Origin: Hyphomicrobium_B sp035325525
Lineage (GTDB): Bacteria; Pseudomonadota; Alphaproteobacteria; Rhizobiales; Hyphomicrobiaceae
Reading direction: 5' to 3'
DNA length: 64,000 bases
Assembly: GCA_035325525.1 (NCBI GenBank)
Contig: DAOKZR010000001.1
Coordinates: 124,001 to 188,000 of the forward strand
In this document: positions 26,284 to 34,850 of the stretch, in pieces
How positions within the stretch are numbered: the first letter of the stretch is position 1
Layout of the letters: each line of letters begins with the position of its first letter
Translations under genes and position numbers: made by a program
The notes under the pieces: model-generated
Told to the model about the DNA's origin: nothing
Databases searched by the model: none
What the model saw: only the letters and a program-made list of their open reading frames with translations

Positions 26284-28046
26284 ACCAGCACCTTGCCTTC
26301 CGTGCCAATGGCTTTGTCGATCTCTTCGTCCGACACGTTGTCGCCCAGAAGCATTTCGTTGTGCGCCTTGCCCGACGGGATCATTGGGAAACAGTTTGCG
26401 AGCTTGGCGACGCGGCAGTCGAAGATGACGGGCCCCTTGTGTTCGATCATTTCCTTGATGGCGTCATCGAGGTCGGCCGGGTGATCGCAGCGCATGCCCG
26501 CCCAGCCGTAGGCCTCCGCCAGCTTCACGAAGTCCGGCAGGCTCTCGGTATAGCTGTGCGACAGGCGGTTGCCGTGCAGCAATTGCTGCCACTGGCGCAC
26601 CATGCCCATGTACTCGTTGTTCAGGATGAAGACCTTCACAGGCAGGTCGAACTGAACGGCGGTCGAACATTCCTGGATGTTCATCAGGATCGAGGCGTCG
26701 CCGGCAATATCGATGACGAGCGACTTGGGGTGCGCTAGTTGCGCTCCGATGGCGGCGGGCAACCCATAGCCCATGGTGCCCAGGCCGCCCGACGTCATCC
26801 AGTGGTTGGGCTCCTCGAAGTGGAAGAACTGCGCCGCCCACATCTGGTGCTGGCCCACCTCGGTGGTGATGTAGGTGTCGCGATCCTTGGTCAGCTCATA
26901 AAGGCGCTGCACCGCGTACTGCGGCATGATCACGTCCTTGCCTGGCTTGTAGGAAAGCGACTTTCGCGCGCGCCAGCCGTCGATCTGCTTCCACCACGCC
27001 TTGTGCGTGGCCTTGTCGAGCACGGGCGCTTTCGCCTTCCACACGCGCAGCATGTCCTCCAGCGTATAGGCGACATCGCCCACGATCGGAATATCCACGC
27101 GCACGTTCTTGTTGATCGACGAGGGGTCGATGTCGACATGGATCTTCTTGGACTCGGGCGAGAACGCATCGAGGCGTCCCGTGATACGATCATCGAAACG
27201 TGCGCCGACGTTGATCATGACGTCGCAATCGTGCATCGCCATGTTGGCCTCATAGGTGCCGTGCATGCCAAGCATGCCGAGCCACTGTTTGTCGGACGCG
27301 GGATACGCGCCAAGGCCCATTAGCGTCGAGGTGATCGGAAAGCCGGTCAGGCGCACGAACTCGCGCAGCAACTGGCTGGCCTTCGGCCCCGAATTGATCA
27401 CGCCGCCGCCGGTATAGAAGATCGGTTTCTTGGCCGAGGCGATGAGATCGACAGCCTCGCGCACGGCGGGCTGGTCCGGCTTGAACTTGGGCCTGTAGGT
27501 CTTGTGTTGAATGTTCGAGGGGCCGACATAGTTGCCGGTCGCAAACTGGACGTCCTTGGGAATATCGACCACGACGGGACCGGGACGGCCCGTCTTGGCG
27601 ATATGGAACGCCTCGTGCATCACACGGGCGAGATCGTTGACGTTCTTCACCAGCCAGTTGTGCTTGGTGCACGGCCGGGTGATGCCGACCGTATCGCACT
27701 CCTGGAATGCATCGTTGCCGATCAGATGCGTCGGTACCTGGCCGGTGATACACACCACGGGAATGGAATCCATCAAGGCATCCGTCAAACCCGTCACCGC
27801 GTTCGTGGCGCCGGGACCGGAGGTGACGAGCACCACGCCGACCTTTCCGGTGGAACGCGCATAGCCCTCGGCAGCATGCACCGCGCCGCCTTCCTGGCGA
27901 ACGAGGATGTGACGGACCTTCTCCTGCTGGAAAAGCTCATCGTAGATCGGCAGCACCGCGCCGCCGGGATATCCAAAAATGACCTCGACGCCCTGATCGG
28001 CAAGCGCCTGCAGAACGATCTCCGCTCCGGTCATTGTCCGTGCCAT
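26280..28046 (-). CDS. ilvB: Acetolactate synthase large (catalytic) subunit
   Basis: 588 aa from the ATG at 28046, which has GAGGAA at 8 bases. It is a thiamine-diphosphate enzyme condensing pyruvate to acetolactate. Visible landmarks are the catalytic Glu in LVRQEGGAVHAAEGYARS, TSGPGATNAVTGLTDA, the FAD-region KPIFYTGGGVINSG, and the ThDP-metal site IAGDASILMNIQECSTA. Order on the minus strand is ilvB, exported protein, GST, ilvH. Confidence 0.97.
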   Translation of the reverse strand: MARTMTGAEIVLQALADQGVEVIFGYPGGAVLPIYDELFQQEKVRHILVRQEGGAVHAAEGYARSTGKVGVVLVTSGPGATNAVTGLTDALMDSIPVVCITGQVPTHLIGNDAFQECDTVGITRPCTKHNWLVKNVNDLARVMHEAFHIAKTGRPGPVVVDIPKDVQFATGNYVGPSNIQHKTYRPKFKPDQPAVREAVDLIASAKKPIFYTGGGVINSGPKASQLLREFVRLTGFPITSTLMGLGAYPASDKQWLGMLGMHGTYEANMAMHDCDVMINVGARFDDRITGRLDAFSPESKKIHVDIDPSSINKNVRVDIPIVGDVAYTLEDMLRVWKAKAPVLDKATHKAWWKQIDGWRARKSLSYKPGKDVIMPQYAVQRLYELTKDRDTYITTEVGQHQMWAAQFFHFEEPNHWMTSGGLGTMGYGLPAAIGAQLAHPKSLVIDIAGDASILMNIQECSTAVQFDLPVKVFILNNEYMGMVRQWQQLLHGNRLSHSYTESLPDFVKLAEAYGWAGMRCDHPADLDDAIKEMIEHKGPVIFDCRVAKLANCFPMIPSGKAHNEMLLGDNVSDEEIDKAIGTEGKVLV

Positions 28047-28116
28047 CACACAATTCCTCTTGATGCAGCGTGTAGAGCTGGGGCCACGAAATTCCAAAGT
28101 GCCGCGATGGGCGATT

Positions 28117-28138
28117 AAAACCGGCTTCCGGCAAGCCG
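28117..28138 (-). terminator. Short hairpin with U-run between miaA and ilvB
   Basis: On the minus strand CGGCTT-GCCGG-AAGCCG forms a 6-bp stem, followed by GTTTTAATC. It may terminate miaA transcripts or act as an attenuator of ilvB, whose ATG is about 70 bases further on. Confidence 0.5.
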
Positions 28139-28252
28139 AATTCCGGTCTGGCTGCTAAGAGCCCGGCGCACTGGAATAGGCCCGGCCCGCATGGACCCGA
28201 GCCCCTCAACTTGTCAAAGCTGGCGAGAAGCTAGGCACGCCGGCGCGTCCGG

Positions 28253-29188
28253 TCAATGCCCTCGTTCAATAAACGCGAACAAATCAGTGCTATCGCATTC
28301 CATTTCTTGCGCGGATATTCTGTCCCACGCAATCATATGCTTGCGGAACCAAGTTTCCTGCCGTTTGATATATTGTCGCGTCTCGGTCTTGACCCGGTCG
28401 GCGGCCGCCGCGAGGCTGATTTCGCCCCGTACGGCAGCCAGGAGCGGCGACACTCCGAGCGCGCGCATGGCGGGCAACGCGGGGTCGAGTTGCATCAGCC
28501 CCAAGGCTCGAACCTCCTCCAGCGCGCCTGCCGCAATCATCGTATCGAACCGAAGGCCGGCGCGGTCGTGCAAATCCTCCCGGTCACGGCTTACAAGCAG
28601 CTTCACGGCCTTCGCATCATCGACCACGGGCCGGCCCGGTTGCGCCTGCCAATCGGCCAACGATCGCCCGGAACTGTCCAGCACCTCGAGCGCGCGGACG
28701 ACGCGCTGCGCATCGGCCGGATCAAGCCGCGCCGCCATGACGGGGTCGCGGCTCGCGAGGACTTCGTGCAGCCGCCGCGCCCCGAGCCGATCCGCCTCGG
28801 CCCGCCAATGCGCACGCACGCCGGGTGCGACCTGCGGGATAGGCGAAAGCCCTTCGATGAGCGCTTTGAAGAACAGCCCCGTGCCCCCGGTGATGATCGG
28901 GCGCAGCCCCGCGGCCCGCGCCGCAGCGATGGCATTAGCAGCCTCTGCGGCGTAGCGGCCTGCCGAGTAGCTCTCGTGTGCGCCGACATGGCCATAGAGC
29001 GCATGCGGGCATGACGCTGCCTCGGCAAGCGACGGCCGGGCCGTCAAGATTGCAAGCTCGCGGTAGACCTGCATGCTGTCGGCATTGATCACCACACCGC
29101 CCAGTGCACGCGCGAGCCTGATCGCCAGCGCGGATTTTCCGCTCGCCGTCGCGCCGGCAATGAGGATCGTTGCGTCGGTAGCCGCCAT
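28253..29188 (-). CDS. miaA: tRNA dimethylallyltransferase
   Basis: 311 aa from the ATG at 29188, preceded by AGGA at 9 bases; upstream in-frame codons are low-complexity. It adds a dimethylallyl group to A37 of tRNAs reading UNN codons. The P-loop GATASGKSALAIRLA, the substrate loop VINADSMQVYRELAI and the ITGGTGLFFKALIEG segment are clear. It lies upstream of ilvB with 206 bases between. Confidence 0.95.
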   Translation of the reverse strand: MAATDATILIAGATASGKSALAIRLARALGGVVINADSMQVYRELAILTARPSLAEAASCPHALYGHVGAHESYSAGRYAAEAANAIAAARAAGLRPIITGGTGLFFKALIEGLSPIPQVAPGVRAHWRAEADRLGARRLHEVLASRDPVMAARLDPADAQRVVRALEVLDSSGRSLADWQAQPGRPVVDDAKAVKLLVSRDREDLHDRAGLRFDTMIAAGALEEVRALGLMQLDPALPAMRALGVSPLLAAVRGEISLAAAADRVKTETRQYIKRQETWFRKHMIAWDRISAQEMECDSTDLFAFIERGH

Positions 29189-29476
29189 AAAGGCGTGTCC
29201 TACAGCCAAGACCGCTGCCGATCCAGCTTTCAATACCGCACCATGGGGCACCATGGCGCCATGTCTGCATCCGGGAACGCCGGGCATGTCCTCGCGGGGC
29301 AATATCCACGCAGGGCAATATCCCGCTGGGCAGGGCGCCGCCTCTGGAATGCACGCGCTGCCGCCCCATATCATTCATCGTACCCGCCATGGCCGGCCCC
29401 GCGTATGCCATCGGGCGCGGGCGCACGCCATGTTTCCACGTGGCCGCAATTCCAGCGCGACGAACGGAGACCCGAG

Positions 29477-30022
29477 ATGACCAGAATCCTCAGATCGGCA
29501 CTTGCAGCAGCCCTCATAGTGGCCGGCGCAAACGGTGCGTTCGGGCAAGACGGGCAAAACCAACCGAAAAATCCTGGTACTTCGCCGGGCAGCGCCCAAG
29601 AGGACACGATGCAGCGCACGCAGCAAGGCATGGGCCACGGCATGGGGATGCGAATGGGCGGCATGAGAGGTTGTTTGCCCGGTGATGGAAAACTCGGCGA
29701 TCTCAAGAAGGAGCTTGCGATAACCGAGACCGGGGAAGCAGCCTGGACCGAGTATGCGGACGCCCTCAAGGCTCAGGCCGAAACCATGAAATCCAACCGC
29801 GCGGCCATGATGAAAGCCATGAGCGGCGAAGCGGGGCTCATTCAGAGACTAGATGCGCGCATCAACGCCATGCAGGCGATGCTGAACTCGCTGACGGCCG
29901 TGAAATCCGCGGCTGAAAAGCTCTATGGCACGCTCGATCCCGACCAGAAGAAGAAAGCCGACAGCCTGTTGGGAATGAGTTGTATGATGTCACCGCAAGC
30001 AGCTGGGGCCCCGCCACAATGA
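29477..30022 (+). CDS. Spy/CpxP-like (LTXXQ-type) periplasmic protein
   Basis: 181 aa from the ATG at 29477 with GGAGA upstream. A signal peptide covers residues 1-23 (cleavage near AFGQDG). A Met/Gly/His-rich segment follows (GMGHGMGMRMGGMRG, residues ~51-65), which could bind copper or another soft metal. Then comes an amphipathic helical region typical of Spy/CpxP chaperones, with TLDPDQKKKADSLL standing in for the LTXXQ motif. The stop overlaps the start of the DUF302 gene. Function is inferred: periplasmic chaperone or metal sensor. Confidence 0.75.
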   Translation: MTRILRSALAAALIVAGANGAFGQDGQNQPKNPGTSPGSAQEDTMQRTQQGMGHGMGMRMGGMRGCLPGDGKLGDLKKELAITETGEAAWTEYADALKAQAETMKSNRAAMMKAMSGEAGLIQRLDARINAMQAMLNSLTAVKSAAEKLYGTLDPDQKKKADSLLGMSCMMSPQAAGAPPQ

Positions 30023-30405
30023 GCTACTATTTCAACAAGACCATCACGGACACGTTCGACCACGCGATCGAACGCGTAACCAAGGAGCTTGCCGGGGAAG
30101 GCTTCGGCATCATCACGCAGATCGACATTGCATCGGCCTTCAAGAACAAAATCGGCATGGACTTCAGGCCATACCGCATTCTTGGCGCATGCAATCCCAA
30201 GCTCGCCCACGAAGCCCTCCAACTGGAGGACAAGGTCGGCACCATGCTGCCTTGCAACGTGATCGTGCAGGAAACCGCGCCCGGCCAGGTCGAGATCGCC
30301 GCCATAGATCCGGTCGCGTCGATGGCCGCGATCGACAATCCGGAACTGGTGAAAAAGGCCGCGCTCATTCGTGATCGGCTGAAAGGCGTGATTGAACGCC
30401 TCTAG
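30019..30405 (+). CDS. DUF302 protein
   Basis: 128 aa from the ATG at 30019 (MSYYFNKTI), which overlaps the upstream stop as ATGA. It matches the DUF302 family: FDHAIERVTKELAGEGFGIITQIDIASAFKNK, then FRPYRILGACNPKLAHEAL with the conserved GACNP, and PCNVIVQE. There is no signal peptide. DUF302 proteins often accompany periplasmic redox or metal-handling genes, but their activity is unknown. Coupling to the Met-rich Spy-like gene suggests a shared job. Confidence 0.9.
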   Translation: MSYYFNKTITDTFDHAIERVTKELAGEGFGIITQIDIASAFKNKIGMDFRPYRILGACNPKLAHEALQLEDKVGTMLPCNVIVQETAPGQVEIAAIDPVASMAAIDNPELVKKAALIRDRLKGVIERL

Positions 30406-30412
30406 CCAGAGC

Positions 30413-30452
30413 GAGCCGTTGGCGCGATTTGCGCGAAACGCCCGGATGGCTC
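30413..30452 (+). repeat. Dispersed palindromic repeat, copy 1 (module 1)
   Basis: GAGCCGTTGGCGCG starts a dyad that closes with GGCTC at 30452 and contains GCGCGAAACGC in the loop/arm. It is just after the DUF302 stop. The same pattern recurs at 45636, 59451 and 63466. Confidence 0.7.
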
Positions 30453-30473
30453 CAGCGGCGCCAATGCCGCCGG

Positions 30474-31781
30474 CTAGTAGTTGATCCTCGTGCGCATCCC
30501 AATAACGGCGGCGTCGCCCACCGCCTCCCCCGGCCGGCCGGGATTTTCGACACTGCCGCCGGGATTCCAGATGTACTGGAGGTCCGGAATGATCGCGACG
30601 CCAGGACAGATCTCAGCAGTGTAGTTCAGTTCGAGCACCGATTCATGATCGCTCGTGACCGTCTGACCGGAGGCCGCCTCGGCCGCGGCCAGACGGCTTG
30701 AGATGCCGCCATATCCAAACGCGGCCCCGAAAGCGTCCTTGGGGCGGCCAGGAACAAAGCCGGTGAAAACGATGCCGGTATCGAAGTAGAAATCCATCGG
30801 ATTTTGCCGGTCGGGGCTGGCCGACACGCGGCCGAAGACGCTGACGGCCTGATCTTCGCCGTTCTTCCAGACCTGCTGATCGACGATGGCGTACAGCCCG
30901 TGACTTCCTGCAACGGGCTGGCCGGTAAGCAAGTCGGCGTAAACGTCGTCATTGAATTGCCGCCAGCCGCCAACCTTGAGCGTGCCGGGCAGGCCCACGT
31001 CGTAGCGCAAGTGCCCCTCGACGATCAGCAAAGCCGAATCGCCAAACCGGAAATCCGTTCCATGCCGGTTGTCCGCCTGGGGGTCGTCCGCTCCGGGGCT
31101 GGCCGGGCTTCCGTTGAACAGCGCGGCCAGGATGCTCACGTCCTGGGATGCCTCGAACTGGACGCGGGCACCCATCGAGGTCAGCGGATAGGCGGGACCA
31201 CCCTGGACCATGTCGGACGCGACAATGCCCGCCCACCCGAATGTGCCGTTGAGGAAAACGCCGGCGGTGTCGCTGATGAAAAATTCCGTATCGGCGGCGA
31301 TGGCGCCAACCTTGATTTTCAGCTTGTCATCGAAGAGCACCTGTTCGAACCACAGTTCGTCGAGGCGGAATGCCTCAAGTCCTTCCAGGTTCGAAACCGC
31401 AAAGATATTGCCGATGCGCTTGCTCGAAGGCCCCTCGCCGTGGACGTAGTAGACGTTGGCGTGGAGCGCCGCGCCCTTCCAGCCCAGCACCTTTTCCAGA
31501 TCGACGTCGGCATAGCCCTCCGCCAGCCCGTTGTACGTCGCGCCGCGCGACAGGCCCCCGGAAGCAACGTCATAGACTTCGCCGGTATAATTTACGCCGT
31601 ACGTGACACCACGCGCGGCCAGCGACGCCCTGGCGACATCATAGGGAAGGTAGGCGGCGATCGAGTTTTCCGGCAGTCCTGTCGGGGGTTGCCCGTCCTC
31701 GGCACTGGCGTGCGGCGCGTCTGCGGCGCCCACCATCGCCGCGGCGGCCGCACCCGCGATCCAATGAGCTGGCTGCCCCAT
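30474..31781 (-). CDS. OprB-family carbohydrate-selective porin
   Basis: 435 aa with a signal peptide (residues 1-27, cleavage near ASAED). The body shows beta-barrel alternation and OprB landmarks: GVTYGVNYTGEVYDVASGG near the N terminus, KIKVGAIAADTEFFISDTAGVF, QQVWKNGEDQAVSVFGRVSASPD, and the C-terminal DLQYIWNPGG. It would admit sugars or similar small solutes across the outer membrane. It ends in Tyr, acceptable for barrel insertion. No sugar transport genes adjoin it. Confidence 0.92.
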   Translation of the reverse strand: MGQPAHWIAGAAAAAMVGAADAPHASAEDGQPPTGLPENSIAAYLPYDVARASLAARGVTYGVNYTGEVYDVASGGLSRGATYNGLAEGYADVDLEKVLGWKGAALHANVYYVHGEGPSSKRIGNIFAVSNLEGLEAFRLDELWFEQVLFDDKLKIKVGAIAADTEFFISDTAGVFLNGTFGWAGIVASDMVQGGPAYPLTSMGARVQFEASQDVSILAALFNGSPASPGADDPQADNRHGTDFRFGDSALLIVEGHLRYDVGLPGTLKVGGWRQFNDDVYADLLTGQPVAGSHGLYAIVDQQVWKNGEDQAVSVFGRVSASPDRQNPMDFYFDTGIVFTGFVPGRPKDAFGAAFGYGGISSRLAAAEAASGQTVTSDHESVLELNYTAEICPGVAIIPDLQYIWNPGGSVENPGRPGEAVGDAAVIGMRTRINY

Positions 31782-31946
31782 CCATCCCCCAACCGCCCGG
31801 CACGAATCGTCGTGGCGATCATCGCGCCGGCATCCGCCACCGGCCGCCGGACCAGTTCCGTCATTACGTCATCGTCATTATTATACTATACGAAAATCGT
31901 CAACTAATAATCGCCCCGCTAGGCTGGTTTTTTCCGGGTTTGCCAT

Positions 31947-32657
31947 TCAGCCAGTCAACCGCGCCTTGGCGAAATACCATACCCGCTGCAGCGCGCTTCG
32001 GGCGGTCTGACGCCAAGAGTGCATATGAGCCGCGATGCGGGCGCGAAGAGGGTCGATAACGGGCCGCCAACGCTGCCAGGCCTGTTTGACCTCCAGGCGC
32101 ACCCTGGTCTTTATCAAGCGTCCATAGCGCCAAGCCCAAGACGCACGGATCTGGATGAACAACGCATCCTTCCAGGGAATGAACCAGCTATAGGACCGCG
32201 CGAACCAGCCGATCTGCATCAGCGCCGGCTTAGTCAGTACGAAAATGCGGGCGATGAATGCCGTCGAGGCCACCTTGGCGCCCGCAAACAAGGCCGTCGC
32301 GGTCCACCACTTGCCGTTGGCGAGCAGCCACACGGCGACGAACTTCAGAGGCAGCAGCAGGGTGGCAGGCAGGGCGAAGACCGTCAGCGCGCCGTAGGGC
32401 GGCAAGCCGGCGATCCAGCGCTCCAGCACGGCGACCGGCGCGAGGCGCGCAACGTGCGCCAGCAGTTCGGAAAGCGGCTTCCAGCCCCATTCCTCGAACA
32501 GGACGATGAGAGCGGCAAGAACCTGGACGGCGTGCACGAGGGGCGCACGCCCCACCGACCAGGCCGTGCGTGCGATCTCGCGCGCCGACCACAGCCCTAT
32601 CACCAGCGCGCGCCACAGCAGGCGTGGCAAGCCCTTGTTCTTGTCGTCCGAACTCAC
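31947..32657 (-). CDS. Membrane protein of unknown function
   Basis: 236 aa. Two or three hydrophobic segments (residues ~40-55, ~88-118 and ~120-145) are followed by a strongly basic, Trp/Arg-rich C-terminal half (KTRVRLEVKQAWQRWRP). I do not recognise the family; it looks like a conserved inner-membrane protein. It lies 150 bases downstream of the Atm1-type exporter, on the same strand. Confidence 0.75.
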   Translation of the reverse strand: MSSDDKNKGLPRLLWRALVIGLWSAREIARTAWSVGRAPLVHAVQVLAALIVLFEEWGWKPLSELLAHVARLAPVAVLERWIAGLPPYGALTVFALPATLLLPLKFVAVWLLANGKWWTATALFAGAKVASTAFIARIFVLTKPALMQIGWFARSYSWFIPWKDALFIQIRASWAWRYGRLIKTRVRLEVKQAWQRWRPVIDPLRARIAAHMHSWRQTARSALQRVWYFAKARLTG

Positions 32658-32807
32658 CGCACCTTCATCCGCCGTCGTTGCCTTGCATCGCGCCGCGCAC
32701 CGTCTGGAAATGACGCCGGCCCGGGGCGAAGCGTATCAGCCGGAGGTGGATGCGAGCATAATGCCCGCAAAAGTGGAAGCGGCGTGGATGGCGGCGCCGG
32801 AGGGCCA

Positions 32808-34760
32808 CTATTCGCCGGCTGGCTGCAGCCGGGCATCGGCCGGCCGAAGAGCGCCCGTCCGCTCGGCTTCTTCCAGCACGTGCGCCAACTCCTCGCGGGC
32901 CCTTTCCGCCTGACGCTGGCGCGCCCACAGGGACGCATAAAGCCCGTCGCGCGCGATGAGTTGGGCATGTGTGCCCTGCTCCACGAGCCGACCCTTCTCC
33001 AGCACCAGGATCTGATCGGCATGGACGATGGTCGACAGACGATGGGCGATGACCAGGGTGGTGCGATCCTTGGAGACGCGATCGAGCGCATCCTGGATCT
33101 CTTTTTCGGTGTGGCTGTCGAGCGCGCTCGTGGCCTCGTCCAGGATGAGTATCGGCGGACTTTTCAAGATCGTGCGCGCAATGGCGACTCGCTGCTTTTC
33201 GCCGCCCGACAATTTCAAGCCGCGCTCGCCCACCATCGTGTCGTAGCCCTCGGGCAGCGCGCGGATGAAAGGATCTATCTGCGCAAGGCTTGCCGCCCGC
33301 TTCACGTCCTCCGGCGTTGCAGCGGGGCGGCCGTACTTGATGTTGTAGAGGATCGTGTCGTTGAACAGCACCGTGTCCTGCGGCACGACGCCGATGACGG
33401 CGCGCAGCGAGCGCTGCGTCACATCGCGCAGATCCTGGCCATCGATCGTGACGCGGCCACCCGTGACGTCGTAGAAGCGCAACAGGATCCGGCTGATGGT
33501 GGACTTGCCCGCCCCCGAAGGACCAACGATGGCGAACAACTTGCCGGCAGGTACTTCAAACGACAGGTCGTGGAGGATCTCGCGCTCGGGCTCGTAGGCG
33601 AACCGCACGCTCTCAAAACGGATCGTGCCGCCGGCAACCTTCAGATCGCGCGCGCCTGGCCGGTCGGCGACCTCCGGATTTTGCTCCAGAACGTCCATCA
33701 TGTTTTCGATGTCGGTAAGCCCCTGCCTGATCTCCCGGTAGACCATGCCCATGAAGTTGAGCGGGATGAAAAGTTGCAGCATCAGCAAATTGACCATCGC
33801 GAAATGGCCAACCGTGTGATTGCCCGCCACCACGTCTTGCGCGGCCATGACGAGGCAGGCCGTCAAGGCGATCGTGAAGATGACCGCCTGTCCCGAGTTG
33901 AGAAGGGCAAGCGACGTGTAGGTCTTGATCGACGCCTTCTCATACTGCTCCATGGATTTGTCGTAGCGCGACGCCTCGCGGGCCTCCGCGCCGAAGTATT
34001 TCACCGTCTCGTAGTTCAGCAGGCTGTCGATCGCCTTGGTGTTGGCGTCGGTGTCGCTTTCGTTCATGGTGCGGCGGATGGCGACGCGCCAATTGGTGGC
34101 TTTGATCGTGAACCACAGATAGACGGCGATCATCACGACGATGGTCGCGATATAACGCCAGTCGAACTCGACGGCGCACACGACCAGGATCAGCAGGAAT
34201 TCCACGATCGTCGGCAGCAGCGTCATCAGTGCGACGCGCGTGATGTTCTCGATGCCGGTGCGGCCCCGCTCCAGAACGCGCGTCAGCCCGCCCGTCTTGC
34301 GCTCCAGATGGAACCGAAGCGACAGGCGATGCATGTGCTCGAACGTGTTGAGCGCCAGCTTGCGCACCGCATGCATCGCGACCTTGGCGAACAGCCCCTC
34401 GCGCGTCTGCACCAGAAGCGACATGATGATGCGCGAAAGGCCATAGAGGATCGCTGCAAGCACCGGCGCACCGATGAGCCACGACACGTCCTCACCCGCA
34501 ACCACCTTGCCGCCCGTCACCGCGACCAGCGCATCAGTGGCCCACTTGAGCGTAAAGGGAACCATTACGGTTACGAGCTTGGCCGCGACCATCAGCACCA
34601 ACGACCACATGACGGTGCGCTTGAGATCCGGACGGTCGTGCGGCCACATATAGGGCAGCAATCCGCGCAACACTTTCTTTTGATCCTCAGAAAGCGAAAA
34701 ACGCTCCACAAGCGGAGCGCGCGCGGTCGAGCCGTCGAGGCGGGAGGTGACGATCTGCAT
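32808..34760 (-). CDS. Atm1-type ABC exporter (fused membrane and ATPase domains)
   Basis: 650 aa from the ATG at 34760 (MQIVTSRLDG); a start at 34796 is possible, and ribosome sites are weak for both. The N-terminal half has six membrane helices. The C-terminal ATPase has Walker A GPSGAGKST, signature LSGGEKQRVAIAR, Walker B ILILDEATSALD and the switch His in IAHRLSTI. ALNTFEHMHRLSLRFHLERKTGGLTR is typical of the Atm1/HMT1 branch, which exports glutathione-linked sulfur or metal conjugates. It acts as a homodimer in the inner membrane. Confidence 0.93.
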   Translation of the reverse strand: MQIVTSRLDGSTARAPLVERFSLSEDQKKVLRGLLPYMWPHDRPDLKRTVMWSLVLMVAAKLVTVMVPFTLKWATDALVAVTGGKVVAGEDVSWLIGAPVLAAILYGLSRIIMSLLVQTREGLFAKVAMHAVRKLALNTFEHMHRLSLRFHLERKTGGLTRVLERGRTGIENITRVALMTLLPTIVEFLLILVVCAVEFDWRYIATIVVMIAVYLWFTIKATNWRVAIRRTMNESDTDANTKAIDSLLNYETVKYFGAEAREASRYDKSMEQYEKASIKTYTSLALLNSGQAVIFTIALTACLVMAAQDVVAGNHTVGHFAMVNLLMLQLFIPLNFMGMVYREIRQGLTDIENMMDVLEQNPEVADRPGARDLKVAGGTIRFESVRFAYEPEREILHDLSFEVPAGKLFAIVGPSGAGKSTISRILLRFYDVTGGRVTIDGQDLRDVTQRSLRAVIGVVPQDTVLFNDTILYNIKYGRPAATPEDVKRAASLAQIDPFIRALPEGYDTMVGERGLKLSGGEKQRVAIARTILKSPPILILDEATSALDSHTEKEIQDALDRVSKDRTTLVIAHRLSTIVHADQILVLEKGRLVEQGTHAQLIARDGLYASLWARQRQAERAREELAHVLEEAERTGALRPADARLQPAGE

Positions 34761-34850
34761 GGCGGTTATGTAGGACCCGCCGACCCGAAAGTCCATTAAG
34801 GCCCATGGGCGCGCACGCCAAGATGGGCGCACGCCTTGTTCGGACAGGCG

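Noticed and set aside
32019..34799. A 926-codon plus-strand frame opposite the Atm1 exporter
   Set aside because: The minus strand encodes all ABC motifs; the plus translation is low-complexity, His/Arg/Gln-rich and without similarity I recognise.
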